Shown here in pieces: positions 15,415 through 23,951 of a stretch of 64,000 bases of DNA (its first letter is position 1; every line of letters begins with the position of its first letter). The stretch spans positions 2,232,001 through 2,296,000 of the forward strand of contig NC_017455.1 in assembly GCF_000165465.1 (NCBI RefSeq). The letters are read 5' to 3'. A program made the position numbers and the translations under genes. The notes under the pieces were generated by a model. That model saw nothing but the letters and a program-made list of their open reading frames with translations. It was not told where the DNA came from and ran no database searches. The DNA comes from Halanaerobium praevalens DSM 2228 (GTDB lineage Bacteria > Bacillota > Halanaerobiia > Halanaerobiales > Halanaerobiaceae).

Positions 15415-16751
15415 TATTTTTCAGTCTCTGCCTCTTTTTCAAAAAACTTAAAACAACCCTTATTCTTATTTTTAACTTCATACATTGTCAAATCAGCTTT
15501 GCGCATTAAGTCTTCAATTGCTTGACCATCTTCAGGATAAATTACAGCTCCAATTGAAGATCCGATCTGATATTCTTTACCCTTTAGCTTAATTACTTCT
15601 TTTAAACTTTTATGAATTTTTTCAATTATTTTTTGAGCATCTTTTTTGGCTGCTAAATTTCGCAAAATAATTGTAAATTCATCTCCACCCATGCGAGCTA
15701 CAGTATCAGATTGGCGCACAGCATTTAGTAAACGCTGGCCCACTGTAATCAAAACATCATCTCCAACATCATGCCCATAATTATCATTGATAGCTTTAAA
15801 ATGATCTAGATCTAAAAAAATAAGGGAAAATTTATTGTCATTTTCTTGCTGATTTTTAATTGTCTCAGCTAAAATTTCAAAAAATAATTTTCTATTAACT
15901 AAACCAGTTAAATTATCATAATTAGCCTGTTTTTCTAATTGTAATTCCAGTTTTTTGCGGGCAGTAATATCTTTAGAAGAACCAACAAGGTGAGTTACTT
16001 TTTGCTCTTTAATCACAGGTGTTAAACTAGTTAACCAAATTCTTTTGCCTGCTGGTAAATTAAGTTCTTCTTCATAAGTAATACTTTTAGCTGCTAAAAC
16101 AGCTTTTTGATAGTTACTACTAATTTTTTTACCCTGTTCAGCTCCAAATAATTCTCTTGGAGTTTTATTTTGAATTTCAGCTAAAGCAATACCTGTCTTA
16201 TTTTGGTGAGCTAAGTTATTGCGTAAATAATGGAATTTACCTTCAGGGCCAACTTTAATTAAAAACATTGCATCTTGAGTTCCATTAAAAACCTTTTGGT
16301 ATTCCTCTTTTAAACGTGACACTTCTTTTTCTGCCAATTTTAAATCAGTAATATCTGTATGGGCTCCTAACATCCTAATTGCTTGTCCATTTTGATCTCT
16401 AATTGCTAAACCACGGCATCTAATCCAGACAGTAGAACCATTTTTATGCCGATAACGAACTATTTGATCATAAGGATGATTTGGATCTGCACAATGTTTT
16501 TCAAAATTTTCGCTTGCCAACTTTAGATCTTCTTTAAAAATAATATCCTGCCATTCACTTGCCAAATGTTTTTTTTGCTCTGGATCATAACCTAAAGTCT
16601 GCCAAAATTTAGGGCTCATCCATTCCTGTTCTGGATTTTCCAAATCCCAATACCAGATTCCATCTAAAGAACCTGATTGGATAAACTCAAAAATACTATT
16701 ATCATTCTGCACTAAATTATATAATTCATTTTGTAGATAATTATTCTGCAA
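15414..16751 (-). CDS. Two-PAS diguanylate cyclase
   Basis: The 445-residue protein has two PAS/PAC modules. The first (about 18-140) is PAS_3-like, with IWYWDLENPEQEWMSPKFWQTLGY and VRYRHKNGSTVWIRCRG. The second covers about 150-270. A GGDEF domain follows at 280-440. The active site ARMGGDEFTII is intact, and RQSD five residues upstream is an I-site. The start is TTG at 16751, with AGGAGAG seven bases upstream; no ATG is near. No membrane segments are visible, so it senses a cytoplasmic signal and makes cyclic di-GMP. Confidence 0.9.
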   Translation of the reverse strand: MQNNYLQNELYNLVQNDNSIFEFIQSGSLDGIWYWDLENPEQEWMSPKFWQTLGYDPEQKKHLASEWQDIIFKEDLKLASENFEKHCADPNHPYDQIVRYRHKNGSTVWIRCRGLAIRDQNGQAIRMLGAHTDITDLKLAEKEVSRLKEEYQKVFNGTQDAMFLIKVGPEGKFHYLRNNLAHQNKTGIALAEIQNKTPRELFGAEQGKKISSNYQKAVLAAKSITYEEELNLPAGKRIWLTSLTPVIKEQKVTHLVGSSKDITARKKLELQLEKQANYDNLTGLVNRKLFFEILAETIKNQQENDNKFSLIFLDLDHFKAINDNYGHDVGDDVLITVGQRLLNAVRQSDTVARMGGDEFTIILRNLAAKKDAQKIIEKIHKSLKEVIKLKGKEYQIGSSIGAVIYPEDGQAIEDLMRKADLTMYEVKNKNKGCFKFFEKEAETEK

Positions 16752-16801
16752 GCTAAATCTCTCCTATCTGCTTTAATCATAAATATTTTTAACTAAAATA
16801 A

Positions 16802-18019
16802 TTATTCCATCAGATTAAGCTTTTTTGCCACTAAATTAGTTGTAGTTGCCTGTAATAATAAAGTGATAATAATTGTCATAAAAGAAATAGCTACTATATG
16901 ATCAATATAAGGTATTTCAAATTCCATCAACATTCCAGTTAAAGCTGCAGGCATGACACCTGTTTCTCGAATCCAGCTCATAAAAATTAATTCGTTTAAG
17001 CTCCAATCTGATTTTTTATCAAAATAAGTTGAAGCAAAAACAGTCAGTGGTCTGGCTATAAAAATAAAGATCGCTATAATCAATAAGTGAATCCAAAAAT
17101 TATTTAAAAGTATTTCAAAATCAATCATAGTTCCTAAAACAATAAAAATCATCATCCTTAAAATTAAGCCAAAGGTTTCATTAACTTCTTCTTGGACTCT
17201 TCTGTTTTTTAAATCACATTTTAAGCCTAAAGACAGCTTATTGCCACAGATCATCCCAGCTACAAAACTAGCCATAAAACCACTGCCACCTATATATTCA
17301 GCCACTAAATATGAAGTTAAAGCTACAAAAATCGACATTATAGGGGAAAAATTTTTCAGAAAACCATAACTGCTTTGAGAAATGAAAAAAGTTCCAAAAA
17401 CACCTAATAAAATACCAGCAAGAATACCAAAGCTTATATCTTTGAAAAAAAGAATAAAACTATGAGCTATATTTAAATGATTTGAAGTAATAATACTTAA
17501 AAATGTAAAAAACAAGACTGAACCAACAGCATCATTAAAGGCTGATTCGCTTGTTATTGTCTGAGTAAGTTTTCTTTTTATACTACATTTTTGAAAAATA
17601 GGAACTAAAGTAGCTGGATCAGTTGGAGCCAAAATTGCACCTAAAAGTAAAGCTACAGCTATTGGCATTCCCAATAATAGTTTTGAAGAAACAGCTACAA
17701 CAAGAGTTGAGATTAAAACTCCAACTGTTGCCAAAAGTGTTATGGTTAACCACACTTTTTTTACTATTTTAAGCTTTATTTCTCTTCCTCCAAGATATAA
17801 GATAAAAGCAGTTCCTGTTGTTAAAATTAATTTAACAGTTAAAGAACTACTGCCTAAATTTAAAATATCTATTCCATAAGGACCAAAAAAGATACCTACT
17901 AATAAATAAAGTACAACATCAGGTAATTTAATTTTTTCCGAAATAGCCCCACCTAACATACCACCGAGAAAAATTAAAGATGTCATCAAAAGAATTTCCT
18001 GAACAATTTGAGAATCCAT
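16802..18019 (-). CDS. Cation:proton antiporter (CPA1/NhaP type)
   Basis: This 405-residue integral membrane protein has about 12 hydrophobic segments. Family markers are GGMLGGAISEKIKLPDVVLYLLVG near the N-terminus, the ion-site segment LGAILAPTDPATLVPIF (about 126-142) and ITSESAFNDAVGSVLFF (about 154-170), where the acidic residues carry ions. It would exchange Na+ or K+ for H+ across the cytoplasmic membrane, useful in saline habitats. The start is ATG 18019 with AGAGGTGA upstream; the in-frame GTG at 18028 lies inside that ribosome site. It sits between two PAS-GGDEF genes on the same strand. Confidence 0.9.
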   Translation of the reverse strand: MDSQIVQEILLMTSLIFLGGMLGGAISEKIKLPDVVLYLLVGIFFGPYGIDILNLGSSSLTVKLILTTGTAFILYLGGREIKLKIVKKVWLTITLLATVGVLISTLVVAVSSKLLLGMPIAVALLLGAILAPTDPATLVPIFQKCSIKRKLTQTITSESAFNDAVGSVLFFTFLSIITSNHLNIAHSFILFFKDISFGILAGILLGVFGTFFISQSSYGFLKNFSPIMSIFVALTSYLVAEYIGGSGFMASFVAGMICGNKLSLGLKCDLKNRRVQEEVNETFGLILRMMIFIVLGTMIDFEILLNNFWIHLLIIAIFIFIARPLTVFASTYFDKKSDWSLNELIFMSWIRETGVMPAALTGMLMEFEIPYIDHIVAISFMTIIITLLLQATTTNLVAKKLNLME

Positions 18020-18084
18020 TTTTATCACCTCTGATACAAGATTATACTAACAATTATTGTATTATAACATACTAAAAAAGCATG

Positions 18085-19317
18085 TCAAGCTCTAAATTTC
18101 TTCTGCTGATACATTTTTTGATCAGCCTGATTAAAACATTTTTCTAAATCTGCAACTTGCTCAGTTACAGTTTCAGAGCCTAAAGCAATAGTTAATGGTT
18201 CTGGTAATTCACCTTTTTGATTCTCAATTTTTATATTTCTTTCAATTCTGCTGATCACAGTTTGGGCTAAATTCTGATCAGTTCTAGCTAAAATAATAGC
18301 AAATTCATCTCCCCCGATTCGAGCCACAATATCATCTTCTCTGAGGCTTTTTTCTAAGGCAGCAGCTGTTTTTTTAATATAATGATCTCCCATACTGTGG
18401 CCATAATTATCATTTATTATTTTTAAATTATCAATATCACCAATTATCAAACTGATTGGATATTGATATGAATTCCGCAGTTCAGCTAAGCGTTTGTTAA
18501 AATAGCGGCGATTATAAAGGCCAGTTAGCTCATCGTGAATTGATAAATATTCAATTTCTTTAGCTGCTCTTTTTTGTTGATCAATATCAATATGAACTCC
18601 TACTATTCTCTTAACTGCTCCTGTATTATCTCTTTCTATTACTTTACCGATATCCCGAATCCATTTCCAACTGCCAGATTTAGTTAATAATCTATATTGA
18701 CTAGAATAGATAGCCGTTTTACCCTGAAAATGATCATTCATTTTCTCAAAAATACGGGCTTCATCTTCTGAGTGAAGCAATTTTAACCAAGTATTTATAT
18801 TTTTTTCTAATTCGGAGAGTTGATAACCTAACATCTGAGCCCAATTGTGATTATAATGGACTGCATTTGTTTTGACATTCCAGTCCCAAATTCCAATTTT
18901 AGCCCCATCAACTGCTAATTCTAATCTTTCTTTGACTTCTTTGAGTTCTCTTTTTCTTTTTTCATTTTCAGTTATATCATTAATTAAAATACAAATACAA
19001 TTATCAAAACCTCCATTTTTAACTCGAAAACTATTTATTTTACATACTTTAGTTTTAGTTCCAACTTTAAATTTAATTTTCTGCTCATATCTATATTTTT
19101 TAACAATATTATTAACTAGGTCATATTTAGCTTGACTTGCTATTTGAGGCTGAATAAAATCAAATAAATACTGATTTTTACTTACTACTTGCGAAATCCC
19201 AAAAACAATTTCAGCTTGGTGGTTAACTCTAATTATCTTTAAATTATGATCAACCAAAATTATGGCTTGAGGTAAATTTTTAAATACATTATCTAAAATC
19301 TGGCCCTGCCTCTGCAT
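18085..19317 (-). CDS. Two-PAS diguanylate cyclase
   Basis: The 410-residue protein starts with a PAS domain (about 8-115; AIILVDHNLKIIRVNHQAEIVFG). A second PAS_3-type domain (about 125-245) contains GIWDWNVKTNAVHYNHNWAQML and YRLLTKSGSWKWIRDIG. The GGDEF domain is at 255-405, with intact ARIGGDEFAIIL and an I-site REDD five residues before it. It is closely related in its last 160 residues to the protein at 11453, suggesting gene duplication. No membrane segments. The ribosome site AAAGGAG is about 14 bases from ATG, which is rather far. Confidence 0.9.
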   Translation of the reverse strand: MQRQGQILDNVFKNLPQAIILVDHNLKIIRVNHQAEIVFGISQVVSKNQYLFDFIQPQIASQAKYDLVNNIVKKYRYEQKIKFKVGTKTKVCKINSFRVKNGGFDNCICILINDITENEKRKRELKEVKERLELAVDGAKIGIWDWNVKTNAVHYNHNWAQMLGYQLSELEKNINTWLKLLHSEDEARIFEKMNDHFQGKTAIYSSQYRLLTKSGSWKWIRDIGKVIERDNTGAVKRIVGVHIDIDQQKRAAKEIEYLSIHDELTGLYNRRYFNKRLAELRNSYQYPISLIIGDIDNLKIINDNYGHSMGDHYIKKTAAALEKSLREDDIVARIGGDEFAIILARTDQNLAQTVISRIERNIKIENQKGELPEPLTIALGSETVTEQVADLEKCFNQADQKMYQQKKFRA

Positions 19318-19425
19318 AAATTATATTTTCGCTCCTTTCCTATCATTTTAATGATATTACTTACTTTTTATAATTCTTGATTAAAGTTATAATCCCTGTT
19401 TTTTATTTCTTAATTTTAAGTTAAT

Positions 19426-19454
19426 TTGACAAAAAAGGCTTAAAATAATATAAT
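19426..19454 (+). promoter_or_regulatory. Consensus promoter of the tetR-TSUP genes
   Basis: TTGACA, a 17-base spacer and TATAAT, a perfect sigma-A promoter, 31 bases before tetR. Confidence 0.85.
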
Positions 19455-19468
19455 GAATTAAGATTCAT
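19453..19468. promoter_or_regulatory. Candidate TetR operator, site 1
   Basis: ATGAAT-N4-ATTCAT overlaps the -10 of the tetR promoter, so binding would block RNA polymerase. The same site recurs at 20073-20088. Confidence 0.7.
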
Positions 19469-19485
19469 AAAAAAGGAGGCTTTTT

Positions 19486-20037
19486 ATGCCTAAAATTATC
19501 CAAAATATAGAAAAGAAAATTAATCAGGCTACACTTAAATTATTAGAAGACCATAATTATCAGAGTTTAAATATGAAACTAATTGCCCAAGAAGCAGAAA
19601 TGGCTGTTGGAACCTTATATAATTATTATCAGAACAAAGAAGAGTTGTTTTTGGCTGTTTTTAAGCAGAGTTGGCAAAAAACTTTTGTTAAACTAGATCA
19701 AATTTTAAGTGAACAAAAAAAAGAGAAAAATATATTAGTTGAACTAGTTATTAGTTTATATAATGAAATCTGTCAGCGCAAAGGCATTGGAAGTGAAATT
19801 ATTAAAGCTGATATTTTTAATGAAAATGATATTTCAGTCATCAAAAAAACTTTAAGATCCAAATTTAAAAGTGCTTTAAAAATTTTAGAGCAGAATCAAA
19901 AAATTGAACTTAAAAAAGCAGTAGAAATTAGATTAATTGACAGCCTTATTTTAACTACTGTTCATTTGGCTACAGATTATTCTGAACAAAAAGAAGAAAA
20001 TATAGAATTTATTAAAAGTATTATTCAAAAAATATAG
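19486..20037 (+). CDS. TetR/AcrR family transcriptional regulator
   Basis: The 183-residue protein has an N-terminal TetR DNA-binding domain (about 8-55): INQATLKLLEDHNYQSLNMKLIAQ, then EMAVGTLYNYYQNKEELFLAV. The C-terminal helical part would bind an unknown ligand. AAGGAGG precedes the ATG by 7 bases. A palindrome ATGAAT-N4-ATTCAT covers its -10 element and recurs before the downstream TSUP exporter gene. It therefore likely represses itself and the exporter. Confidence 0.93.
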   Translation: MPKIIQNIEKKINQATLKLLEDHNYQSLNMKLIAQEAEMAVGTLYNYYQNKEELFLAVFKQSWQKTFVKLDQILSEQKKEKNILVELVISLYNEICQRKGIGSEIIKADIFNENDISVIKKTLRSKFKSALKILEQNQKIELKKAVEIRLIDSLILTTVHLATDYSEQKEENIEFIKSIIQKI

Positions 20038-20072
20038 TAAAAAGAGAAAAGACTATATTTTTTTAAAATTAA

Positions 20073-20088
20073 ATGAATCTTTATTCAT
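20073..20088. promoter_or_regulatory. Candidate TetR operator, site 2
   Basis: ATGAAT-N4-ATTCAT, followed by the same AAAAA and ribosome site context as site 1, 20 bases before the exporter gene. Confidence 0.7.
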
Positions 20089-20107
20089 AAAAAGGAGAGT
20101 ATAAAAA

Positions 20108-20875
20108 ATGATTAGTTTATTAACAATTATCTTTGCTGGCTGGGGAGCTGGTATTGTCACAGGTTTAGTTGGGGCTTCAGCTGTAGTAATTGTAACACCG
20201 ATTTTAGTTAACTTTTTAGGTTATAGTCCTTATACAGCGATTGGAATTAGTTTAGCAACAGATGTAATTGCTTCTTCTATTTCTGCTTATACTTATCACA
20301 AGCACGGTAATACAGATATTAAAAATGGAATCTATATGACTATAGCAGCTGTGATTGCAGCTTTAGTTGGGAGTAAACTATCAGGTCAAATGTCAGATTC
20401 AATTTTAGGTGGAAGCACAAATATAGTAATTTTATTTTTAGGTATTTCTTTTTTAAGAAAGCCAATTCATCAGCGGATAGAAGATTTTAAAGAAAAATTT
20501 GATTTATCATTCTGGAAAAAAAGAAAGCTCTTTTCTTCTTTATTTTTTGGTAGCTTAATTGGTCTAATGTGTGGCATAGTTGGAGCTGGTGGGGGAATGA
20601 TTATTTTATTGATTTTAACTTTTGTTTTAGGTTACTCAGTTCATATTGCAATTGGAACCTCTGTAATTATTATGACTTTTACGGCTTTATCTGGCTCAAT
20701 TGGCCATTTTATAGTCGAAGCCTCTGTTCCTTACCTCGAGGTTGTTTTAAGCTGTTTTGGAGCTTTAATCGGGGCTTTAATGGCTGCTAATTATGCCAAT
20801 TTGGCTTCAGAAGAAAAGTTATCAAAATTAGTGGGTACAGCTTTTATTTGCTTAGGTTTAATCTCTTTAGCTTAG
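20108..20875 (+). CDS. TauE/SafE (TSUP) family membrane exporter
   Basis: This 255-residue protein has about eight membrane segments arranged as two similar halves. Each carries the family glycine-rich signature: GWGAGIVTGLVGASAVVIVTP near residue 12 and GLMCGIVGAGGGMIILLIL near residue 158. TSUP proteins carry sulfite, sulfoacetate, sulfide-like anions or related small acids across the cytoplasmic membrane; the substrate here is unknown. It follows the tetR gene by 70 bases and has a copy of its operator directly upstream. Confidence 0.88.
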   Translation: MISLLTIIFAGWGAGIVTGLVGASAVVIVTPILVNFLGYSPYTAIGISLATDVIASSISAYTYHKHGNTDIKNGIYMTIAAVIAALVGSKLSGQMSDSILGGSTNIVILFLGISFLRKPIHQRIEDFKEKFDLSFWKKRKLFSSLFFGSLIGLMCGIVGAGGGMIILLILTFVLGYSVHIAIGTSVIIMTFTALSGSIGHFIVEASVPYLEVVLSCFGALIGALMAANYANLASEEKLSKLVGTAFICLGLISLA

Positions 20876-20884
20876 AAAGTGAGA

Positions 20885-20913
20885 TTGACAGAATAGACTT
20901 AATTAGATAAGAT
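20885..20913 (+). promoter_or_regulatory. Promoter of trpS
   Basis: TTGACA, 17 bases, TAAGAT. The leader before trpS is only about 25 bases, too short for a T-box. Confidence 0.7.
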
Positions 20914-20944
20914 TAATATTAAATATCTAACAGGAGGTTTTCTA

Positions 20945-21946
20945 ATGCAAGCAGCAAAAAAAAGAGTTTTTTCTGGGATTCAACCAACAGGCAAAATACA
21001 TATTGGAAATTATGTTGGGGCTTTAAGTCTCTGGGTTGAAAACCAAAAAAAATATGATAATATTTTTTGTATAGTTGATTTACATTCACTGACAATTCCA
21101 GAAAATATCGATCCTAAATATCTAAGAAAAAAAGTTAAAGAAATAGCAGCCTTATATCTAGCTTGTGGTATTGATCCCCAAGAATCAACAATTTTTGTTC
21201 AATCTCATGTTCCTCAACACGCTGAGCTTACTTGGCTTTTAAATTGTGTGACTCCAATGGGCTGGCTGCAGAGAATGACTCAGTTTAAGGATAAATCGAA
21301 AAAATCAGATTCAGTTAGTACAGCTTTATTTGATTATCCAGTTTTAATGGCTTCTGATATTTTGCTTTATCAAACTGATTTAGTTCCAGTTGGTGAAGAT
21401 CAAAAACAACATATAGAAATCACTAGAGATATTGCCCAGCGTTTTAACCATCTTTATGGAGATACTTTTAAAATTCCCAAAGAATTAATTAAAAAAAGTG
21501 GAGCCAGAATTATGGGTTTTGATGATCCCGAAAATAAGATGAGTAAAAGTACAGGTGAAATCAAAGCAAGACATTCAATTGGACTTTTAGATTCTAAAGC
21601 AGATATAAAAAATACTATTATGAAAGCTACAACTGATTCCAACCGTGAGTTTAGATTTGACCATGCTTCAGCTGGAGTTAAAAATATGTTAGTTTTATAT
21701 GAAAATTTAAGTGGAAAATCACGTTCTAAAATAGAAGCACATTTTGCTGGCTCAAATTATGGCCAACTTAAGAGAGAATTAGTTGAGCTGACAATTGAAA
21801 ACTTAGAGCCAATCCAAAAAGAATATCAAAGAATTATTAAAGAAGATTCTTATCTAGATGATATTTTAGAAAAAGGCCAAAAAAAGGCCAGTCAAATTGC
21901 AGCTAAAACTTTAGCTGAAGTTAAAAAAAATATGGGTTTAAACTAA
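20945..21946 (+). CDS. trpS: Tryptophanyl-tRNA synthetase
   Basis: The 333-residue class I synthetase charges tRNA-Trp with tryptophan using ATP. The HIGH-like motif is GKIHIGNYVGAL (about 17-28) and the KMSKS motif is ENKMSKSTGEI (about 195-205). The tryptophan-binding DYPVLMASDILLYQTDLVPVGEDQ is present around 127-150. Length is normal for bacterial TrpRS. AGGAGG lies 8 bases before the ATG. The acetyltransferase gene follows after 27 bases, probably co-transcribed. Confidence 0.97.
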   Translation: MQAAKKRVFSGIQPTGKIHIGNYVGALSLWVENQKKYDNIFCIVDLHSLTIPENIDPKYLRKKVKEIAALYLACGIDPQESTIFVQSHVPQHAELTWLLNCVTPMGWLQRMTQFKDKSKKSDSVSTALFDYPVLMASDILLYQTDLVPVGEDQKQHIEITRDIAQRFNHLYGDTFKIPKELIKKSGARIMGFDDPENKMSKSTGEIKARHSIGLLDSKADIKNTIMKATTDSNREFRFDHASAGVKNMLVLYENLSGKSRSKIEAHFAGSNYGQLKRELVELTIENLEPIQKEYQRIIKEDSYLDDILEKGQKKASQIAAKTLAEVKKNMGLN

Positions 21947-21973
21947 GCTTTTAATTATAAAAGAGGTGCAAAA

Positions 21974-22543
21974 ATGGCTGAGCAATTTAAATTTAAATTT
22001 AAGAAGTTTAATTTTTTTGATCAGGATTACAAAAAAGTTAAAAAATTATATGAACAAGCTTTTCCCGAATATGAAAGAATCAATTTGGCCTTTTTAAATC
22101 TAAGAAGCTGGCAAAAAGGTTTTGAGTTATTAGCCATTTATCGGAGAAATAAATTTGTGGGTTTTTGTTACCTTATCTCACAGGGAGACTTAACTTTAGT
22201 CCTCTATCTTGCTCTTAGCAAAAAATTCCAAGGTCAGGGTTTTGGATCTCTAATCTTAGCTCAAATTAAGGAATATAAAAAAAAGCAGCGGCTTATTTTG
22301 GAAATTGAAATCCCCAAAAAAGAAGCTGATAATTATCAACAGCGCCAGCGTAGAAAAAATTTCTATTTAAAAAATGGTTTTGAATTTAGTGGACTAATTA
22401 CTCAAGAAAAAACTGAAGAGTTTGAAATAATGATTCTCAAAGGTAAACAAGTTACTAGTCAGGAATATTTGGCGATTTTAAAAAAATTTTTTACTCCCTT
22501 ACTCTTTAAATTTTATAGTCCGCGAGTTTATTCTAAGAACTAG
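21974..22543 (+). CDS. GNAT family N-acetyltransferase
   Basis: The protein has 189 residues. The GNAT core is visible: FVGFCYLISQGDLTLVLYLALSKKFQGQGFGSLIL. That contains beta-4 and the acetyl-CoA-binding motif A (Q-G-Q-G-F/G-G). It is followed by RRKNFYLKNGFEFSG, the usual YxxxGF motif B. It transfers an acetyl group from acetyl-CoA to an unknown substrate. AAAAGAGGTG precedes the ATG. It is the second gene of the trpS transcript, which ends at a strong terminator. Confidence 0.85.
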   Translation: MAEQFKFKFKKFNFFDQDYKKVKKLYEQAFPEYERINLAFLNLRSWQKGFELLAIYRRNKFVGFCYLISQGDLTLVLYLALSKKFQGQGFGSLILAQIKEYKKKQRLILEIEIPKKEADNYQQRQRRKNFYLKNGFEFSGLITQEKTEEFEIMILKGKQVTSQEYLAILKKFFTPLLFKFYSPRVYSKN

Positions 22544-22544
22544 C

Positions 22545-22574
22545 AAAAGAGCTGCCATCTCAGGCAGCTCTTTT
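22545..22574. terminator. Bidirectional terminator between trpS-gnat and the glycan operon
   Basis: AAAAGAGCTGCC and GGCAGCTCTTTT form a perfect 12-pair stem around ATCTCA. T-runs on both sides allow it to end both convergent operons. Confidence 0.9.
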
Positions 22575-22592
22575 AGTTTTTTTACTAAATTA

Positions 22593-23936
22593 TTAGAGTT
22601 GATTTAAAAGCTCTTTATTTTCTTGATAAATCTTTAAGATTAATTCTCCAAATAGGGTATTAGCCCAGGCAAACCAAGCTCGAGTAAAGTTAGCTGGATT
22701 ATCTTTATTAAATGATTCGTGCATCAAACCAGTACCAGCATGAGTTGATTTTAAAAGCTTTAAACAGCTAATAATCTCTTGGGGCTCAGTACTTGTTAAT
22801 GCTCTTAAAATAATTCCCATTGGCCAGATATTTTCTTTACCAGAATGCGGACTTCCCTGGCCAACTGCTGCTTGGCCTTGAATAAAGAAAGGATTATCTG
22901 AGCTTAATAAAAACCGACGGGTATTTTGATAAATTTGATCATCAGCCTTAGCAATCCCTAGATAATTTAGAGAAATTAGAGAAGGCACATTGGCATCATC
23001 CATAAATACTCTATTACCAAAACCATCTACCTCATAAGCATAAATTGGCCCATAATCTAAATGCTCAAAAACTCCATATTTTTCAACAGCTGCTTCAACC
23101 TCAGCTGCAAGTTGACTACACTTAGCAGCAAATTTTTGATCAGCAAATTCTGAATTATAGAGCTTAGCTAATTTTTTAAGAACAGAAACTGCAAACAGAT
23201 TTGAAGGAATTAAATAAGGAAATAAGGTTGCATCATCAGATGGTCTAAAAGCAGAATGGATTAGACCAACCTTTTTAGTTGGTCTACCAGTTCCCTTAAA
23301 AGTTGCTGCTTCGATCATTTCTGTTGTTTGACGAACAAAATAGTAGTCACTTTCATCATTTTTACGCTGTTCAGTCTTTAAGGTTTTATAAATTAAGCGC
23401 ATTGCCTGATCTAATTTTTCAGTAAAAATTGATTTATCTTCAACAGATTGAGTATAACCTGTAATTAATCTCACTACAGCACAGAGAGAATCAATTTCCC
23501 ATTTTCTTTCGTGGACTCCTGGTTTAGGCTGTGGTTTATCAGCTGCAAAAGGAGATTTTTGCTTGCTATCTTTATAAAAAGCATTAGCATAAGGATCTCT
23601 AAGCACAAATTCCACCTGTCTTTTAATTAAGCCCTTAATCATTTTTTTTAGTTTTGGGTCTTCTTTCAGCAAAGGCAAATAGGGCCAGACCTGAGCTGTA
23701 GAATCTCGCAGCCACATTGCATCAATATCACCTGTAATTACATAGCTTTCAGCTTCTCCATTTTTTTCCTGATAACTAACAGTTGTATCTAAAGTATTGG
23801 GATAACAATTGCTAAATAACCAAGCTAATTCTTGATCATCAATAAAAGCTACTACCTCCTCAATTTTTGCTTCTACAGCTTCACTTACAAAACAACGCTC
23901 ATTTTGAGGTGGTCTTTTAGTAGAAAGTCTCTCCAT
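22593..23936 (-). CDS. GH125 exo-alpha-1,6-mannosidase
   Basis: The 447-residue protein is a family 125 (former DUF1237) inverting, metal-independent mannosidase. The substrate-pocket signature GDIDAMWLRDSTAQVWPYLPLL is at about 69-90. PKPGVHERKWEIDSLCAVVRL and the C-terminal GLMHESFNKDNPANFTRAWFAWANTL carry further conserved acidic residues. Characterised members remove alpha-1,6-mannose from N-glycan cores. There is no signal peptide, so it acts in the cytoplasm. It is the last gene of the operon, 15 bases after GH38, a pairing also known from Streptococcus and Clostridium N-glycan loci. Confidence 0.93.
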   Translation of the reverse strand: MERLSTKRPPQNERCFVSEAVEAKIEEVVAFIDDQELAWLFSNCYPNTLDTTVSYQEKNGEAESYVITGDIDAMWLRDSTAQVWPYLPLLKEDPKLKKMIKGLIKRQVEFVLRDPYANAFYKDSKQKSPFAADKPQPKPGVHERKWEIDSLCAVVRLITGYTQSVEDKSIFTEKLDQAMRLIYKTLKTEQRKNDESDYYFVRQTTEMIEAATFKGTGRPTKKVGLIHSAFRPSDDATLFPYLIPSNLFAVSVLKKLAKLYNSEFADQKFAAKCSQLAAEVEAAVEKYGVFEHLDYGPIYAYEVDGFGNRVFMDDANVPSLISLNYLGIAKADDQIYQNTRRFLLSSDNPFFIQGQAAVGQGSPHSGKENIWPMGIILRALTSTEPQEIISCLKLLKSTHAGTGLMHESFNKDNPANFTRAWFAWANTLFGELILKIYQENKELLNQL

Positions 23937-23951
23937 CTTTAAACATCCTTT

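Noticed and set aside
20876-20944. T-box leader before trpS
   Set aside because: The promoter -10 ends at 20913, leaving about 25 bases before the start; a T-box needs over 150.
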